Shown here: piece after piece, positions 25,029-34,724 of the stretch
How positions within the stretch are numbered: position 1 is the stretch's first letter
Layout of the letters: each line of letters opens with the position of its first letter
NCBI RefSeq assembly: GCF_017873175.1
Contig: NZ_JAGGJW010000013.1
Location: 1 to 64,000 of the forward strand
Origin: Neorhizobium petrolearium
GTDB lineage: Bacteria > Pseudomonadota > Alphaproteobacteria > Rhizobiales > Rhizobiaceae
Direction: 5' to 3'
DNA: 64,000 bases
Made by a program: the position numbers and the translations under genes
Notes under the pieces: model-generated
Databases searched by the model: none
The model's input: only the letters and a program-made list of their open reading frames with translations
Told to the model about the DNA's origin: nothing

Positions 25029-25922
25029 ATGGATCGTCTCGACCGCATGCAGCTCTTCACCCGAATTGTGGAACGACGTAGCTTTTCCGCTGCCGCTTCC
25101 GATCTCGGCCTTGCCCGTTCAACCGTGACCGAGTCGATCAAGCAACTGGAGGATGATATCGGCGTGCGGCTTCTCGAGCGGACGACCCGCCACGTTACGA
25201 CGACGCTGGACGGCCGCGCCTTTTACGAGCGGTGTCTGGCGATCCTTGCCGAAGTCGACGAGGCAGAGAACATTTTTCGAGATGCTCAGCCGCGCGGTCT
25301 GCTTAGGGTCGATGCGCACGGATTTCTCACCCGCACGTTCCTGCTGCCGCGGCTCCACGAATTCCTCGACCGTTATCCGCTGCTCGAACTGCAGATTGGC
25401 CAGGGCGACCGATTGGTGGATCTTGTGCGCGAAGGAGTCGATTGCGTCATCCGCGCCGGCGAGGTGGCCGACAGCGGGCTGATCATGCGGCGGCTGGGCA
25501 CGATCAGCGAAATCACCTGCGCCAGTCCTGCCTATATCGAAAGGCACGGCAGGCCGCAGTCGCTCGATGCGCTGACCGGGCATGCAGCGGTCGGTTTCAT
25601 TTCGTCCCGCACCGGGCAGATCATGCCATTGGAATTCATGGTTGGAGGCGAGGTGCGTTATGTCACCCTGCCGGCCCGGTTGACGGTCAACAATTCCGAC
25701 ACGCTGATCGATCTCGCGCGACGGGGCTATGGCCTCATCCAGGCACCGCGCTACCGCCTGCAGCCGGATATCGATGAGGGCGCCTTGGTCGAGGTTCTCG
25801 CCAGCTTTCCGCCACCGCCGACACTGCTTTCGGCGCTCTATCCGCAGAACCGTCAGCTTTCGCCGCGGGTACGCGTCTTTATCGACTGGATTGTCAAGGT
25901 GTTCGCCGAAGCAGGGCTTTAA
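25029..25922 (+). CDS. LysR-family transcriptional regulator
   Basis: A 297-residue LysR regulator of the DsdC/CrgA-like branch. The helix-turn-helix is FTRIVERRSFSAAASDLGLA and STVTESIKQLEDDIG, then RTTRHVTTT. The effector domain starts around residue 88 (LLRVDAHGFLTRTFLLPRLH). I chose the ATG at 25029; two GTG codons at 25014 and 25017 are in frame, without clear ribosome-binding sites. It diverges from the broken SDR/tautomerase genes 100 bases away, its likely former targets. Confidence 0.85.
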   Translation: MDRLDRMQLFTRIVERRSFSAAASDLGLARSTVTESIKQLEDDIGVRLLERTTRHVTTTLDGRAFYERCLAILAEVDEAENIFRDAQPRGLLRVDAHGFLTRTFLLPRLHEFLDRYPLLELQIGQGDRLVDLVREGVDCVIRAGEVADSGLIMRRLGTISEITCASPAYIERHGRPQSLDALTGHAAVGFISSRTGQIMPLEFMVGGEVRYVTLPARLTVNNSDTLIDLARRGYGLIQAPRYRLQPDIDEGALVEVLASFPPPPTLLSALYPQNRQLSPRVRVFIDWIVKVFAEAGL

Positions 25923-25934
25923 GCTCAGCCAGGT

Positions 25935-26390
25935 TCATTTCCGCCACGCTACGATTCTCGGCGTGAAGACTTGTACGATCTCGCCCTTCTGGTTGATCGT
26001 CTCGCTGCGGAAGGTGACGAGCCCGCGCTCGGGCCGCGAGCGCGAAGGCGCGATACTCACCACCTCGCTTTCGACATGGATACGGTCGCCGGGCCATGTG
26101 GCGCGCGGCCAGGAGATTTCCCCGCCCGCGCCGATCAGCCCGCCGGCAAGCGGCAGGCTCTGCACCAAGAGCCGCATCGTGATCGCGGCCGTATGCCAGC
26201 CGCTGGCCGCAAGCTTGCCGAACAGGCTGTCGCGCGCCAGTTCCTCATCGAGATGGAAGAACTGCGGATCGTAGCGTCCGGCGAATTCCCGGATTTCATC
26301 AAGTTCCATCACATGGGAAGGGCTGGTGAAACGCTGTCCGAGTTCGAGGTCGTCGAGATAGAGTTTCATCGTCTGCGCATCGTCGGTCAT
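25935..26390 (-). CDS. MaoC-family dehydratase
   Basis: A 151-residue hot-dog fold protein of the MaoC type ((R)-specific enoyl-CoA hydratase-like). The usual elements are present: an opening Leu/Gly strand, then EFAGRYDPQFFHLDEELA with the catalytic-loop Asp and His, and SLFGKLAASGWHTAAITMRL. These enzymes hydrate enoyl-CoA thioesters. The start 26390 has GGAGAAAAG upstream. It follows the acyl-CoA ligase gene by 13 bases and is the last gene of the beta-oxidation cluster. The substrate chain length is unknown. Confidence 0.85.
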   Translation of the reverse strand: MTDDAQTMKLYLDDLELGQRFTSPSHVMELDEIREFAGRYDPQFFHLDEELARDSLFGKLAASGWHTAAITMRLLVQSLPLAGGLIGAGGEISWPRATWPGDRIHVESEVVSIAPSRSRPERGLVTFRSETINQKGEIVQVFTPRIVAWRK

Positions 26391-26403
26391 TTCGCTTTTC
26401 TCC

Positions 26404-28053
26404 TCAGCCGGCCAGCGTCCCGTCCGGTGAGCGCCTGGCGTATTCATCGAGAACGATCTGGCGGATTGCGGTCTTGAGCAGCTTGCCGGTTGCCGTATGC
26501 GGCAGTTCCTCGACCACGATCACGTCGTCGGGAATGCTCCACTTGGAGATCTTGCCGGTATAGACGTCGAGCATGTCGTGGCGGGTGAAGGTCTGGCCGG
26601 GCTTTACCACCACCACGAGGACCGGACGCTCGCCCCAGCGGGCGTCGGGGGCGGCGACCACGGCCGCTTCCTTGATCGCCGGATGAGCCTGCGCGATGTT
26701 TTCGAGCTCGATCGAGCTGATCCATTCGCCGCCGGATTTCACCACGTCCTTGGTGCGGTCGACGATCTGCACGAAGCCGTCCTCGTCCATGGTGATGACG
26801 TCGCCCGTGTCGAACCAGCCTTCGACGGCATGTGCGGGACTCTTTTCCGTATTGTAGTAGCCTGCCGCGACCCAGGGGCCGCGCACCAGCATGGCGCCGA
26901 AGGCCTTGCCATCGCGCGCCACCGGCTTGCCGTCGCTGCCGTCGATGCGGAATTCCATGCCGAACAGCGGGCGGCCCTGCTTGGCTTCGAGCATGAGCCT
27001 CTGCTCCGCTGAAAGCGACTGGTGCTTCGGAAGAAGCGTTGCCGCAAGCCCGATCGGGCTTGTTTCCGTCATGCCCCAGGCATGACGAACCGTAACCCCC
27101 ATGTTGTGAAAGCGGCTGATCATGATCGGCGGCGAGGCGGATCCACCGATGGCGACGCGCTTCAGCGTAGAGAAACTTTGGCCATGGGCGTCCATCCAGT
27201 CGAGCAGACCGAGCCAGACCGTCGGCACGCCCGCGGTGAAGGTGATGCCCTCGCTTTCGAACAGTGAGTGCAGGCTAGCACCGTCGAGGTTCGGGCCGGG
27301 CATGACCAGCTTTGCGCCGACCATCGGGGCGGCAAAGGGCAGGCCCCAGGCATTGACATGGAACATCGGCACGACAGGCACCACGGCATCCGTGGCCGAG
27401 AGATTCAAGACATCGGGAAAGCTGATCGCCATGGCGTGCAGCACGCTGGAGCGGTGACTGTAGAGCACGCCCTTCGGATCGCCGGTGGTGCCTGAGGTGT
27501 AGCACAGGCCGGATGCGGTGTTCTCGTCGAACACCGGCCATTCAAATTCGTCGGGTTCGTCCGCAATTAGCGTCTCGTAGCAGACGAGGTTTGGCAGCAC
27601 CTCCGACTTCGGCATATGCGCCTCGTCGGTCAGGATGACGACGGCCTTCAATGGTGTCAACCGGTCGGCCAGTGCTTCGAGGATCGGCAGGAAGGTGAGC
27701 TCGGAGAAGAGCACGCTGTCGCCGGCATGTTCGATGATGTAGCCGATCTGCTCGCGGAAGAGGCGCGGATTGATCGTGTGGCACACGAAGCCCGAACCGG
27801 AAACGCCGTAGTAAAGCTCCATGTGGCGGTAGCCGTTCCAGGCGAGCGTGCCCACCCGGTCTCCATGCTCAAGGCCGAGCTTCTTGAGCGCGTTGGCGAG
27901 CTTCTGGCTGCGCTTCGAAAGATCCGCATAGGTGTAGCGGTGGATCGGCCCCTCGACAGTCTTCGAAACCACTTCCGTACCGCCGTGATAGGTCGCTGCA
28001 TGACGCAGGATCGACGACACGAGCAGCGGTGCATTCATCATCATGCCAAGCAT
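26404..28053 (-). CDS. AMP-forming fatty-acyl-CoA ligase
   Basis: A 549-residue adenylate-forming enzyme that activates a carboxylic acid to its CoA thioester. The P-loop motif is [19 protein letters not shown], the second motif is [11 protein letters not shown], and the hinge region is [20 protein letters not shown]. The C-terminal catalytic lysine motif is [12 protein letters not shown]. Its closest look is to medium/long-chain ligases of the FadD3/AlkK type. GGAGAAGA precedes the start. A terminator-like hairpin lies between the acyl-CoA dehydrogenase gene and this one, so it probably has its own promoter, with MaoC downstream. Confidence 0.9.
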   Translation of the reverse strand: MLGMMMNAPLLVSSILRHAATYHGGTEVVSKTVEGPIHRYTYADLSKRSQKLANALKKLGLEHGDRVGTLAWNGYRHMELYYGVSGSGFVCHTINPRLFREQIGYIIEHAGDSVLFSELTFLPILEALADRLTPLKAVVILTDEAHMPKSEVLPNLVCYETLIADEPDEFEWPVFDENTASGLCYTSGTTGDPKGVLYSHRSSVLHAMAISFPDVLNLSATDAVVPVVPMFHVNAWGLPFAAPMVGAKLVMPGPNLDGASLHSLFESEGITFTAGVPTVWLGLLDWMDAHGQSFSTLKRVAIGGSASPPIMISRFHNMGVTVRHAWGMTETSPIGLAATLLPKHQSLSAEQRLMLEAKQGRPLFGMEFRIDGSDGKPVARDGKAFGAMLVRGPWVAAGYYNTEKSPAHAVEGWFDTGDVITMDEDGFVQIVDRTKDVVKSGGEWISSIELENIAQAHPAIKEAAVVAAPDARWGERPVLVVVVKPGQTFTRHDMLDVYTGKISKWSIPDDVIVVEELPHTATGKLLKTAIRQIVLDEYARRSPDGTLAG

Positions 28054-28075
28054 GGTCTTCTCCTCCCGAGACAGA

Positions 28076-28119
28076 GTAATTCCAGCAAAAGTGTGAAGCG
28101 GTTTTGCGTCCGGAATTAC
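28076..28119. repeat. Rhizobial extragenic palindrome, copy 1
   Basis: GTAATTCC at 28076-28083 pairs with GGAATTAC at 28112-28119. Inside, GCAAAA (28085-28090) pairs with TTTTGC (28102-28107). The loop region reads GTGTGAAGCGG. The core AAAAGTGTGAAGCGGTTTT recurs in altered form at 42984-43002. It is intergenic and next to a terminator hairpin. Confidence 0.6.
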
Positions 28120-28120
28120 G

Positions 28121-28176
28121 TAAAAACAAAAAGATAGAGCATTGAAGGCGACTCCGTTTTCGCCGGAAATGCTCTA
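28121..28176 (-). terminator. Strong rho-independent terminator inside the beta-oxidation cluster
   Basis: On the minus strand TAGAGCATT (28168-28176 complement) pairs with AATGCTCTA (28135-28143 complement), with an inner GGCGA/TCGCC stem. The stem is followed by the T-rich run TCTTTTTGTTTTT (28121-28133). It lies just past the acyl-CoA dehydrogenase gene, so it should end or attenuate the upstream fad operon before the ligase gene. Confidence 0.75.
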
Positions 28177-28183
28177 ATTTCAA

Positions 28184-29944
28184 TCAGAACAGGTCGGCGT
28201 CGAGCGCCATGATGTCGGCGGCGCCGGCGCGGATGGTCGCGTCGAGCGCCACGGTCTGCGGCAGCAGCCGGGCCGCGAAGAAGCGGGCAAGCGCAAGCTT
28301 GCGCTGCTTCAGCGGCGTCGTTGCATCGGCCGCTGCCTTGTCGGCCATGCGCACCCAGAGCCAGCCGAAGCTCACCAGCGCGAAGAAGCGCAGGTAGTCG
28401 GTGGCGCTCGCTCCGGCCTCCACCGGATCGGCGCCCTTGGCCAGCAAGTCTTCCGTCAATTTCTCGAGCCGGGCAAGGGCCTCGATGACCGAGGCCTTCA
28501 CGGCCTCGAGTTCGGAGCCCTTCGTTGCCGAAAGCTCGCTGCGCACCAGCGCGAAGAAGCCGCGCGCCACAGTGCCGTTTTCCATCGGCAGCTTGCGGCC
28601 GACGAGGTCCATGGCCTGGACGCCGTTGGTGCCCTCATAGATCTGGGCGATGCGGGCATCGCGCACATACTGCTCCATGCCCCATTCGCGGATATAGCCG
28701 TGGCCGCCGAACACCTGCTGCGACATGACGGCGATCTCGAAGCCGAAATCGGTGAAGGCGGCCTTCACCACCGGCGTCAGGAGCGCGACGAAGCCATCGG
28801 CCTTGCGGCGGGTGTCCGGATCGGGATGGCGGGCGGCGATGTCCATCTGCAGCGCGGTCCAGACGGCGAGCGCGCGGCCGGACTCGGTCAGCGATCGGCC
28901 GGTCAGGAGCATCTTGCGCACGTCGGCATGTTCGATGATCGGCACGGGACCGCGCGCACCATCGGCGGAGCGGCCCTGCAGGCGCTCGCGGGCGTAAGTG
29001 ACGGCCTTCTGGTTGGCGGCTTCGCCGATGCCGAGACCCTGAATGCCGACGAACAGGCGTTCGGCATTCATCATCGTGAACATGGCGTTCAGGCCGCGGC
29101 CGGGTTCGCCCACCAGCCAGCCGATGGCGCCGTCATAGTTCATCACGCAGGTCGGCTGGGCGTGGATGCCCATCTTGTGCTCCAGCGAGCCGACCGACAT
29201 GCGGTTGCGTTCGCCGAGCGAGCCGTCATCGTTGACGAGGAATTTCGGCGACAGGAACAGGCTGATGCCCTTCACGCCCTTCGGCGCGTCGGGCAGGCGG
29301 GCGAGCACCAGATGCACGATGTTGCCGCCGAAATCCTGATCGCCGGAGGAGATGAAGATCTTCGTCCCCTTGATGGCGTAGGAACCGTCGCCCACCGGCT
29401 CGGCGCGGGTGGTGAGCAGTCCGAGATCAGTGCCGGCGGAGGATTCGGTGAGCGCCATCGCGCCCGTCCATTCGCCGGAAATCATCTTCGGCAGATACGT
29501 CTGCTTCAACTCGTCGCTCGCATGATCGGCGATCGCCTCGACCGCGCCGCGGGTCAACCCCGGGAACAGGCCGAAGGAGAGGTTGGCGGAAGACAGCATC
29601 TCGTCCAGCAGGATCTGCAGCACGCGCGGCAGGCCCTGTCCGCCGAATTCCGGATCGCCTGATAGCCCGCCCCAGCCGGCCTCGACGAAGGCCTTGTAGG
29701 CATCGGCCACGCCCTTCGGCGTTGTCACCAGTCCGTTTTCCAGCTTGCAGCCTTCCTCGTCGCCGGGGCGGTTGAGCGGTTCGAGGATTTCGGCGCAGAA
29801 CTTGCCACCTTCTTCGAGAACGCTTGTTGCGAGTTCCGCATTGACCTCTTCAAAGCCGGGAAGGGCGGCCATCTGCGCGTCGAAGTCGAAGACCTCGCCG
29901 AGCAGGAAGGAGATGTCGTCGACGGGAGGGATATAGGCTGCCAT
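28184..29944 (-). CDS. Acyl-CoA dehydrogenase, long DmdC/FadE-like type
   Basis: A 586-residue flavin dehydrogenase that makes the first double bond in acyl-CoA. It is longer than the 380-residue classic enzymes and fits the roughly 590-residue group with an extra C-terminal domain (as in DmdC). Landmarks are MALTESSAGTDLGLL in the flavin/substrate loop, VFGGHGYIREWGMEQYVRDA, and IYEGTNGVQAMDLVGRKL, where the Glu is the expected base. The start at 29944 has GGAAAC upstream. It follows the FadN-type gene by 24 bases and would pass electrons to ETF. Confidence 0.9.
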   Translation of the reverse strand: MAAYIPPVDDISFLLGEVFDFDAQMAALPGFEEVNAELATSVLEEGGKFCAEILEPLNRPGDEEGCKLENGLVTTPKGVADAYKAFVEAGWGGLSGDPEFGGQGLPRVLQILLDEMLSSANLSFGLFPGLTRGAVEAIADHASDELKQTYLPKMISGEWTGAMALTESSAGTDLGLLTTRAEPVGDGSYAIKGTKIFISSGDQDFGGNIVHLVLARLPDAPKGVKGISLFLSPKFLVNDDGSLGERNRMSVGSLEHKMGIHAQPTCVMNYDGAIGWLVGEPGRGLNAMFTMMNAERLFVGIQGLGIGEAANQKAVTYARERLQGRSADGARGPVPIIEHADVRKMLLTGRSLTESGRALAVWTALQMDIAARHPDPDTRRKADGFVALLTPVVKAAFTDFGFEIAVMSQQVFGGHGYIREWGMEQYVRDARIAQIYEGTNGVQAMDLVGRKLPMENGTVARGFFALVRSELSATKGSELEAVKASVIEALARLEKLTEDLLAKGADPVEAGASATDYLRFFALVSFGWLWVRMADKAAADATTPLKQRKLALARFFAARLLPQTVALDATIRAGAADIMALDADLF

Positions 29945-29968
29945 GGGAGTTTCCTTGCCTTTTCTTGT

Positions 29969-32266
29969 TCAGTTGCGCAGCGGCTTGCCGGTCGCCAGCA
30001 TGTGCCTGACGCGGTCCACGGTTGCGGGTGTCGCGAGCAGGTCGACGAAGGCCTCGCGCTCCAGCGCAATCACATCGTCTTCCGTGAGCGGTTTCAGCGG
30101 ATCGGCGGAAGGGCCGCCGGTCAGAACATTGGCAAGCGCACGCCCGACTACCCCGTCATGCGCGGTGGTCCGGCCGGCGAGCGCTTCGCCTTCGATGACG
30201 TTGTGGATCGCGGAAGCGCCGGACGGTCCGGACATGGCGATCACGGGCGGTTCCGGCGCGACATAGCCTTCGGCGAGCGAAAGCGCCCTTGCCTTGGCGT
30301 CGGCGATCAGCCGGCTGCGGTTCATGGTGATGCCGTCGGTGGCCCTGAGGTAACCGAGGTTGCGGGCATCGAAGGCGCTCGCCGAAACCTTGGCGGGCGC
30401 GATCAGGCTGAAGGCGGCAATCGCAGGCGCGACTGGCCCGCGCAGGGCGGTGGTGGAGGCCGAGAAGCGCAGCATCATTTCCTTGCAGCCGCCCCAGCCC
30501 GGCACGACGCCGATGCGGGTTTCGACGAGGCCGATGGAAAGCTCCGCATGGGCCTGGATGGCATCGCAGTGGAGCAGGATCTCGCAGCCGCCGCCGAGCG
30601 CCAGCCCGGCTGCCGCGCCGACCACCGGGAAGGGGGCGTATTTCACCGCCTTGAAGGTGCGGTGGCCATGGTCGATGAAGGCGCTGAGCGCCTCGCGACC
30701 GCCCTTTTCCACCGTATCAAGGAAGACGCGCAGGTCGGCGCCCGCGCTGAACACGGCAGCATCGCTGCCTATCACCAGCGCCCCGAAATCCTTTGCCGTC
30801 CGTTCGACCGCCTTGTTGATGGCGTCGAGCAAGGCGGGATTGTAGGTATTCATCTTGGTGCGGAATTCGAGGCAGGCGACGCCATCGCCAAGATCCCAGA
30901 GGCTCGCCGCACCCCAGTCCTCGACCGGCTTGCCGGCGAGCTTGAGGTCGGAAATGAGCAGCACGCCGTCACCCTTGGCAATGGGCTCGACCTTGCCGTC
31001 AGGCAGGAGGTTGGCGCGCTTGCCATCGACGACCGAATAGAAGCCGCCCTTTTCGGCCGCAAGCGAGAGGTAGGCGGGGACAGTAACGCCACGCGCTTCG
31101 AGCCGCACCTTCAGCCAGCCGGCGCCGAGCCGATCGATCAGCTCGAACGGACCCTGCTTCCAGCCGTAGCCGGTGCGCATGGCCTCATCCACGGCATCCG
31201 GTGTGTCGGCGATTTCCGGCACCAGCGATGCGGCATAGGCGATCGCCTTTTCCATGACGACGGAGGCATAGCGGCCACCGAGGCCTGCATGCTCCATCAG
31301 TGCGCGCGGATCGCCGCCCGAGGCGTCGAGGCTTTCGGAGGAAACCGCCTTCTGCGGCCGGTAGTCGCCGGTCTTGAGATCGGTCACGTCGCGCGACTTG
31401 CGGTCGGGCGAGAGGCGCACGAAACCCGCGCCGCTTTTGCGGCCGAGACGGTTTTCCGCGATCATGCGGGCAATCAGCGCCGGTTCGGCGTCATAGTCCT
31501 TCACTGCGTCGCCTTCAGGCGTTGCGTTCTGCAGGCTGCGCAGGATGGTCGGCATCAGGTCGATGCCGACGAGATCCAGCAGGCCGAAGATGCCGGTCGA
31601 CGGAATGCCGAAAGGCTTGCCGATGATGGCATCGGCTTCCTCGACGTCGAGGCCGAGTTCGATGGCTTCGTTCTGCGCCACGACCATCCAGTAATTGCCG
31701 ATGCGGTTGCCGATGAAGCCGGGCGCGTCCTTGCAGACGACGACGCTCTTGCCGAGGCCGCGATCCGCGAAGTCACGGATCGTCGCGGTTACTTGCGGAT
31801 TGGTCGCCTTGCCCGAGACGAGTTCCAGCAGCCTCATGATGCGCGGAGGATTGAAGAAATGGGTGATGAGGAAGTCGGCGGCGAAACCTTCCGGCAGACC
31901 ATCGATCAGCGAATGCAGCGGAATGGTCGAGGTGTTGGAGGAGACGATGGAACCCTTCTTCCTGACACCGTCGACGGCACGGTAAAGCGTCTGCTTGATC
32001 TCCAGCTTCTCCGCGACGGCCTCGACGATCCAGTCGGCGTCGGCGATCAGCGCGAGGTCGTCCTTTGTGGAGCCGGTGGTGATGCGCGTTGCGAATGCCG
32101 GGTCCATGAAGCCGTTGGCCTTGAGCTGGCGGGCGACGCCGCCATCGGCGAACTTCCTCTCCATGTCGAGCAGCACCACGTCGAGCCCCGCATTGGCGAG
32201 ATGGGCGGCGATGCCTGAACCCATGACGCCCGCGCCGATGACGGCGGCTTTCCTGATCTCGGCCAT
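29969..32266 (-). CDS. 3-hydroxyacyl-CoA dehydrogenase/enoyl-CoA hydratase, FadN-type
   Basis: A 765-residue bifunctional beta-oxidation enzyme. The NAD-binding dehydrogenase comes first: AAVIGAGVMGSGIAAHLANA, then SNTSTIPLHSL and the FNPPRIMRLLELV segment. The C-terminal dehydrogenase domain follows, and the crotonase-fold hydratase is last (VGAAAGLALGGGCEILLHCD and ETRIGVVPGWGG). This order is that of Bacillus FadN, the reverse of E. coli FadB. The start at 32266 is two bases after the thiolase stop, showing coupled translation; the longer frame adds a non-protein-like leader. With the thiolase and dehydrogenase it completes the beta-oxidation spiral. Confidence 0.9.
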   Translation of the reverse strand: MAEIRKAAVIGAGVMGSGIAAHLANAGLDVVLLDMERKFADGGVARQLKANGFMDPAFATRITTGSTKDDLALIADADWIVEAVAEKLEIKQTLYRAVDGVRKKGSIVSSNTSTIPLHSLIDGLPEGFAADFLITHFFNPPRIMRLLELVSGKATNPQVTATIRDFADRGLGKSVVVCKDAPGFIGNRIGNYWMVVAQNEAIELGLDVEEADAIIGKPFGIPSTGIFGLLDLVGIDLMPTILRSLQNATPEGDAVKDYDAEPALIARMIAENRLGRKSGAGFVRLSPDRKSRDVTDLKTGDYRPQKAVSSESLDASGGDPRALMEHAGLGGRYASVVMEKAIAYAASLVPEIADTPDAVDEAMRTGYGWKQGPFELIDRLGAGWLKVRLEARGVTVPAYLSLAAEKGGFYSVVDGKRANLLPDGKVEPIAKGDGVLLISDLKLAGKPVEDWGAASLWDLGDGVACLEFRTKMNTYNPALLDAINKAVERTAKDFGALVIGSDAAVFSAGADLRVFLDTVEKGGREALSAFIDHGHRTFKAVKYAPFPVVGAAAGLALGGGCEILLHCDAIQAHAELSIGLVETRIGVVPGWGGCKEMMLRFSASTTALRGPVAPAIAAFSLIAPAKVSASAFDARNLGYLRATDGITMNRSRLIADAKARALSLAEGYVAPEPPVIAMSGPSGASAIHNVIEGEALAGRTTAHDGVVGRALANVLTGGPSADPLKPLTEDDVIALEREAFVDLLATPATVDRVRHMLATGKPLRN

Positions 32267-32268
32267 TG

Positions 32269-33390
<1,122 letters not shown>

Positions 33391-33419
33391 GGTCTTTTCT
33401 TTCCTGTCCGGAACGGGCG

Positions 33420-33540
33420 TCACATGTTGGGATAGTTCGGGCCACCGCCGCCTTCGGGCGGGACCCAGGTGATATTCTGCGACGGATCCCGTGATGTCGC
33501 AGGTCTTGAAGCACGCAGTTTTGTTCGTTGATCGCTGAAT
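33420..33540 (-). pseudogene. C-terminal relic of ETF-ubiquinone oxidoreductase
   Basis: The minus strand reads DPSQNITWVPPEGGGGPNYP then NM and a TGA (33420-33422). One base out of frame upstream is KTCDI, and after another shift INEQNCV. Together these reproduce the conserved tail of ETF-QO, where INAQNCVHCKTCDIKDP holds the 4Fe-4S ligands. Two frameshifts and loss of everything upstream make it a relic. ETF-QO receives electrons from acyl-CoA dehydrogenases, so the gene plausibly once belonged beside this operon or was deposited by recombination. Confidence 0.75.
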
Positions 33541-33640
33541 GGGGATCAGTCCTCGCCTACTCGTCGACGTCGGCCGGATACCGGGGCCGAGCCGGTTCGG
33601 GTGCTGCTCAAGTTTTCCTCCTCCATCTGACAGTGATATC

Positions 33641-33660
33641 TGTATCAAACGATTGTTACA
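33641..33660. promoter_or_regulatory. Probable TetR-family operator
   Basis: TGTATCAAAC joined to GATTGTTACA forms a 20-base imperfect palindrome (8 of 10 pairs). It lies between the divergent thiolase operon and the TetR gene. Size and symmetry fit a TetR dimer that is released by acyl-CoA. Confidence 0.55.
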
Positions 33661-33794
33661 ATTCGCAAGTGCGAAAATCGGCGTGACTGCGGCGGAGCCC
33701 TGTGGAGAGCTTTTCGCACGACATTTGGGAAAAGCGCGTGTCTGCGTTAAGAGCGTGACGAGAGCAATGCCTGCAATAAGATGACGAGAGAGCA

Positions 33795-34421
33795 ATGACC
33801 GACGAGAGCAGCCGGGAAGCAGCAGCGGCGCCGCGAAGCCGGTTGGCCGATGCTTTGAAGGAAAGCGATCTGAGCCAGCGGCATCGCGACATCCTGGAAG
33901 CCGCTGCGGCCCTCTTTGCCGAGCGCGGCTATGCCGCGACCTCGGTTCGCGATATCGGCGAGCGGGTGGGGCTGCTCGGCGGCTCGCTCTATCACTACAT
34001 CAAGTCAAAGGAAGCGTTGTTCGTCCGCATCCACGATATTGCGCTGCAAGTGGCCGGGGATCGCATTCTTGCCGCCGTTTCAAAGCTCTCCGATCCCTGG
34101 GAGCGGCTGGAAGCGGCTTGCGTTACGATGCTGGAGATTCAGCTCGATCCGAATTCGCTCACCATGCCGCTGATGAACGACTTCGCCTCCGCGCCGCCGG
34201 AGATCCGTGAGCGGCTGGTAGAAAAGCGCGATGCCTTCGAGTTGATTTTCCGCGATCTGATAGCAGACCTGCCGCTCGATTCATCACTCGATCGCGGTAT
34301 CTATCGCCTCTTGCTACTCACGCTGCTCAATAATGTCAGCGGCTGGTACAGGCGAGGCCGGATGACACCGGAGCAGATCGGCCGCCAGATCGTCCGAATC
34401 TTCCACCATGATGGTGACTAA
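33795..34421 (+). CDS. TetR-family regulator of the fatty-acid cluster
   Basis: A 208-residue TetR regulator. The helix-turn-helix covers about 27-73: ILEAAAALFAERGYAATSVR, then DIGERVGLLGGSLYHYIKSK. The C-terminal ligand domain is helical, with a KTD-like end region. In fad clusters such proteins (FadR/PsrA-like) repress beta-oxidation genes and respond to acyl-CoA. GAGAG precedes the start. It is divergent from the thiolase operon with a palindrome between them. Confidence 0.85.
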   Translation: MTDESSREAAAAPRSRLADALKESDLSQRHRDILEAAAALFAERGYAATSVRDIGERVGLLGGSLYHYIKSKEALFVRIHDIALQVAGDRILAAVSKLSDPWERLEAACVTMLEIQLDPNSLTMPLMNDFASAPPEIRERLVEKRDAFELIFRDLIADLPLDSSLDRGIYRLLLLTLLNNVSGWYRRGRMTPEQIGRQIVRIFHHDGD

Positions 34422-34724
34422 AGGAAAGCTGTCCGAAGCGAGGCTGGAGAATTCCGTCCGCACGCCTCTTCCATTGCGGTGCCGGTGATCGTGTCCGGAA
34501 CAACGGTCGCTTGCGTTTCGATGATCTGGATCCGGTCTGCCATGACTCTTAAAGAGGCTGTGGTGCGGTATATCGGCCCGTTGTCCGAGATTGCGAAACG
34601 GATCGCCAAAAGCGCCGTTGCCGGTTAGGCGGATCGAGGAGACGGGTTGCGAGTTCAGCGGCGATGGCACTTGGCCAATTGTGATTTGATACGCCTCCGC
34701 ACCGCCGCCTGCGTGTATGATCGG
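34422..34724. other. Gap between TetR gene and DUF3313 lipoprotein gene
   Basis: About 300 bases. A minus-strand frame of about 41 codons (ATG near 34543, TTAAGAG upstream) overlaps the end of the TetR gene, but I do not recognise it and it may be chance. No terminator was identified. Confidence 0.3.

Larger units (their letters stand above)
33391..33794. other. Promoter region and gene relic between thiolase and TetR genes
   Basis: About 400 bases without an intact gene. It holds the ETF-QO relic (33420-33540) and the palindrome at 33641-33660. A minus-strand GGAGGAGG near 33616-33625 is followed by a 26-codon frame starting at ATG 33627, which may be a leader or chance. Confidence 0.45.

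Noticed and set aside
28700-29662. A 320-residue plus-strand ORF opposite the acyl-CoA dehydrogenase
   Set aside because: Antisense shadow caused by GC-rich codon bias; no recognisable motif.
30002-32218. A 738-residue plus-strand ORF
   Set aside because: It is the antisense shadow of the FadN-type gene; its composition (Ala, Gly, Arg, Asp-rich) has no domain order.
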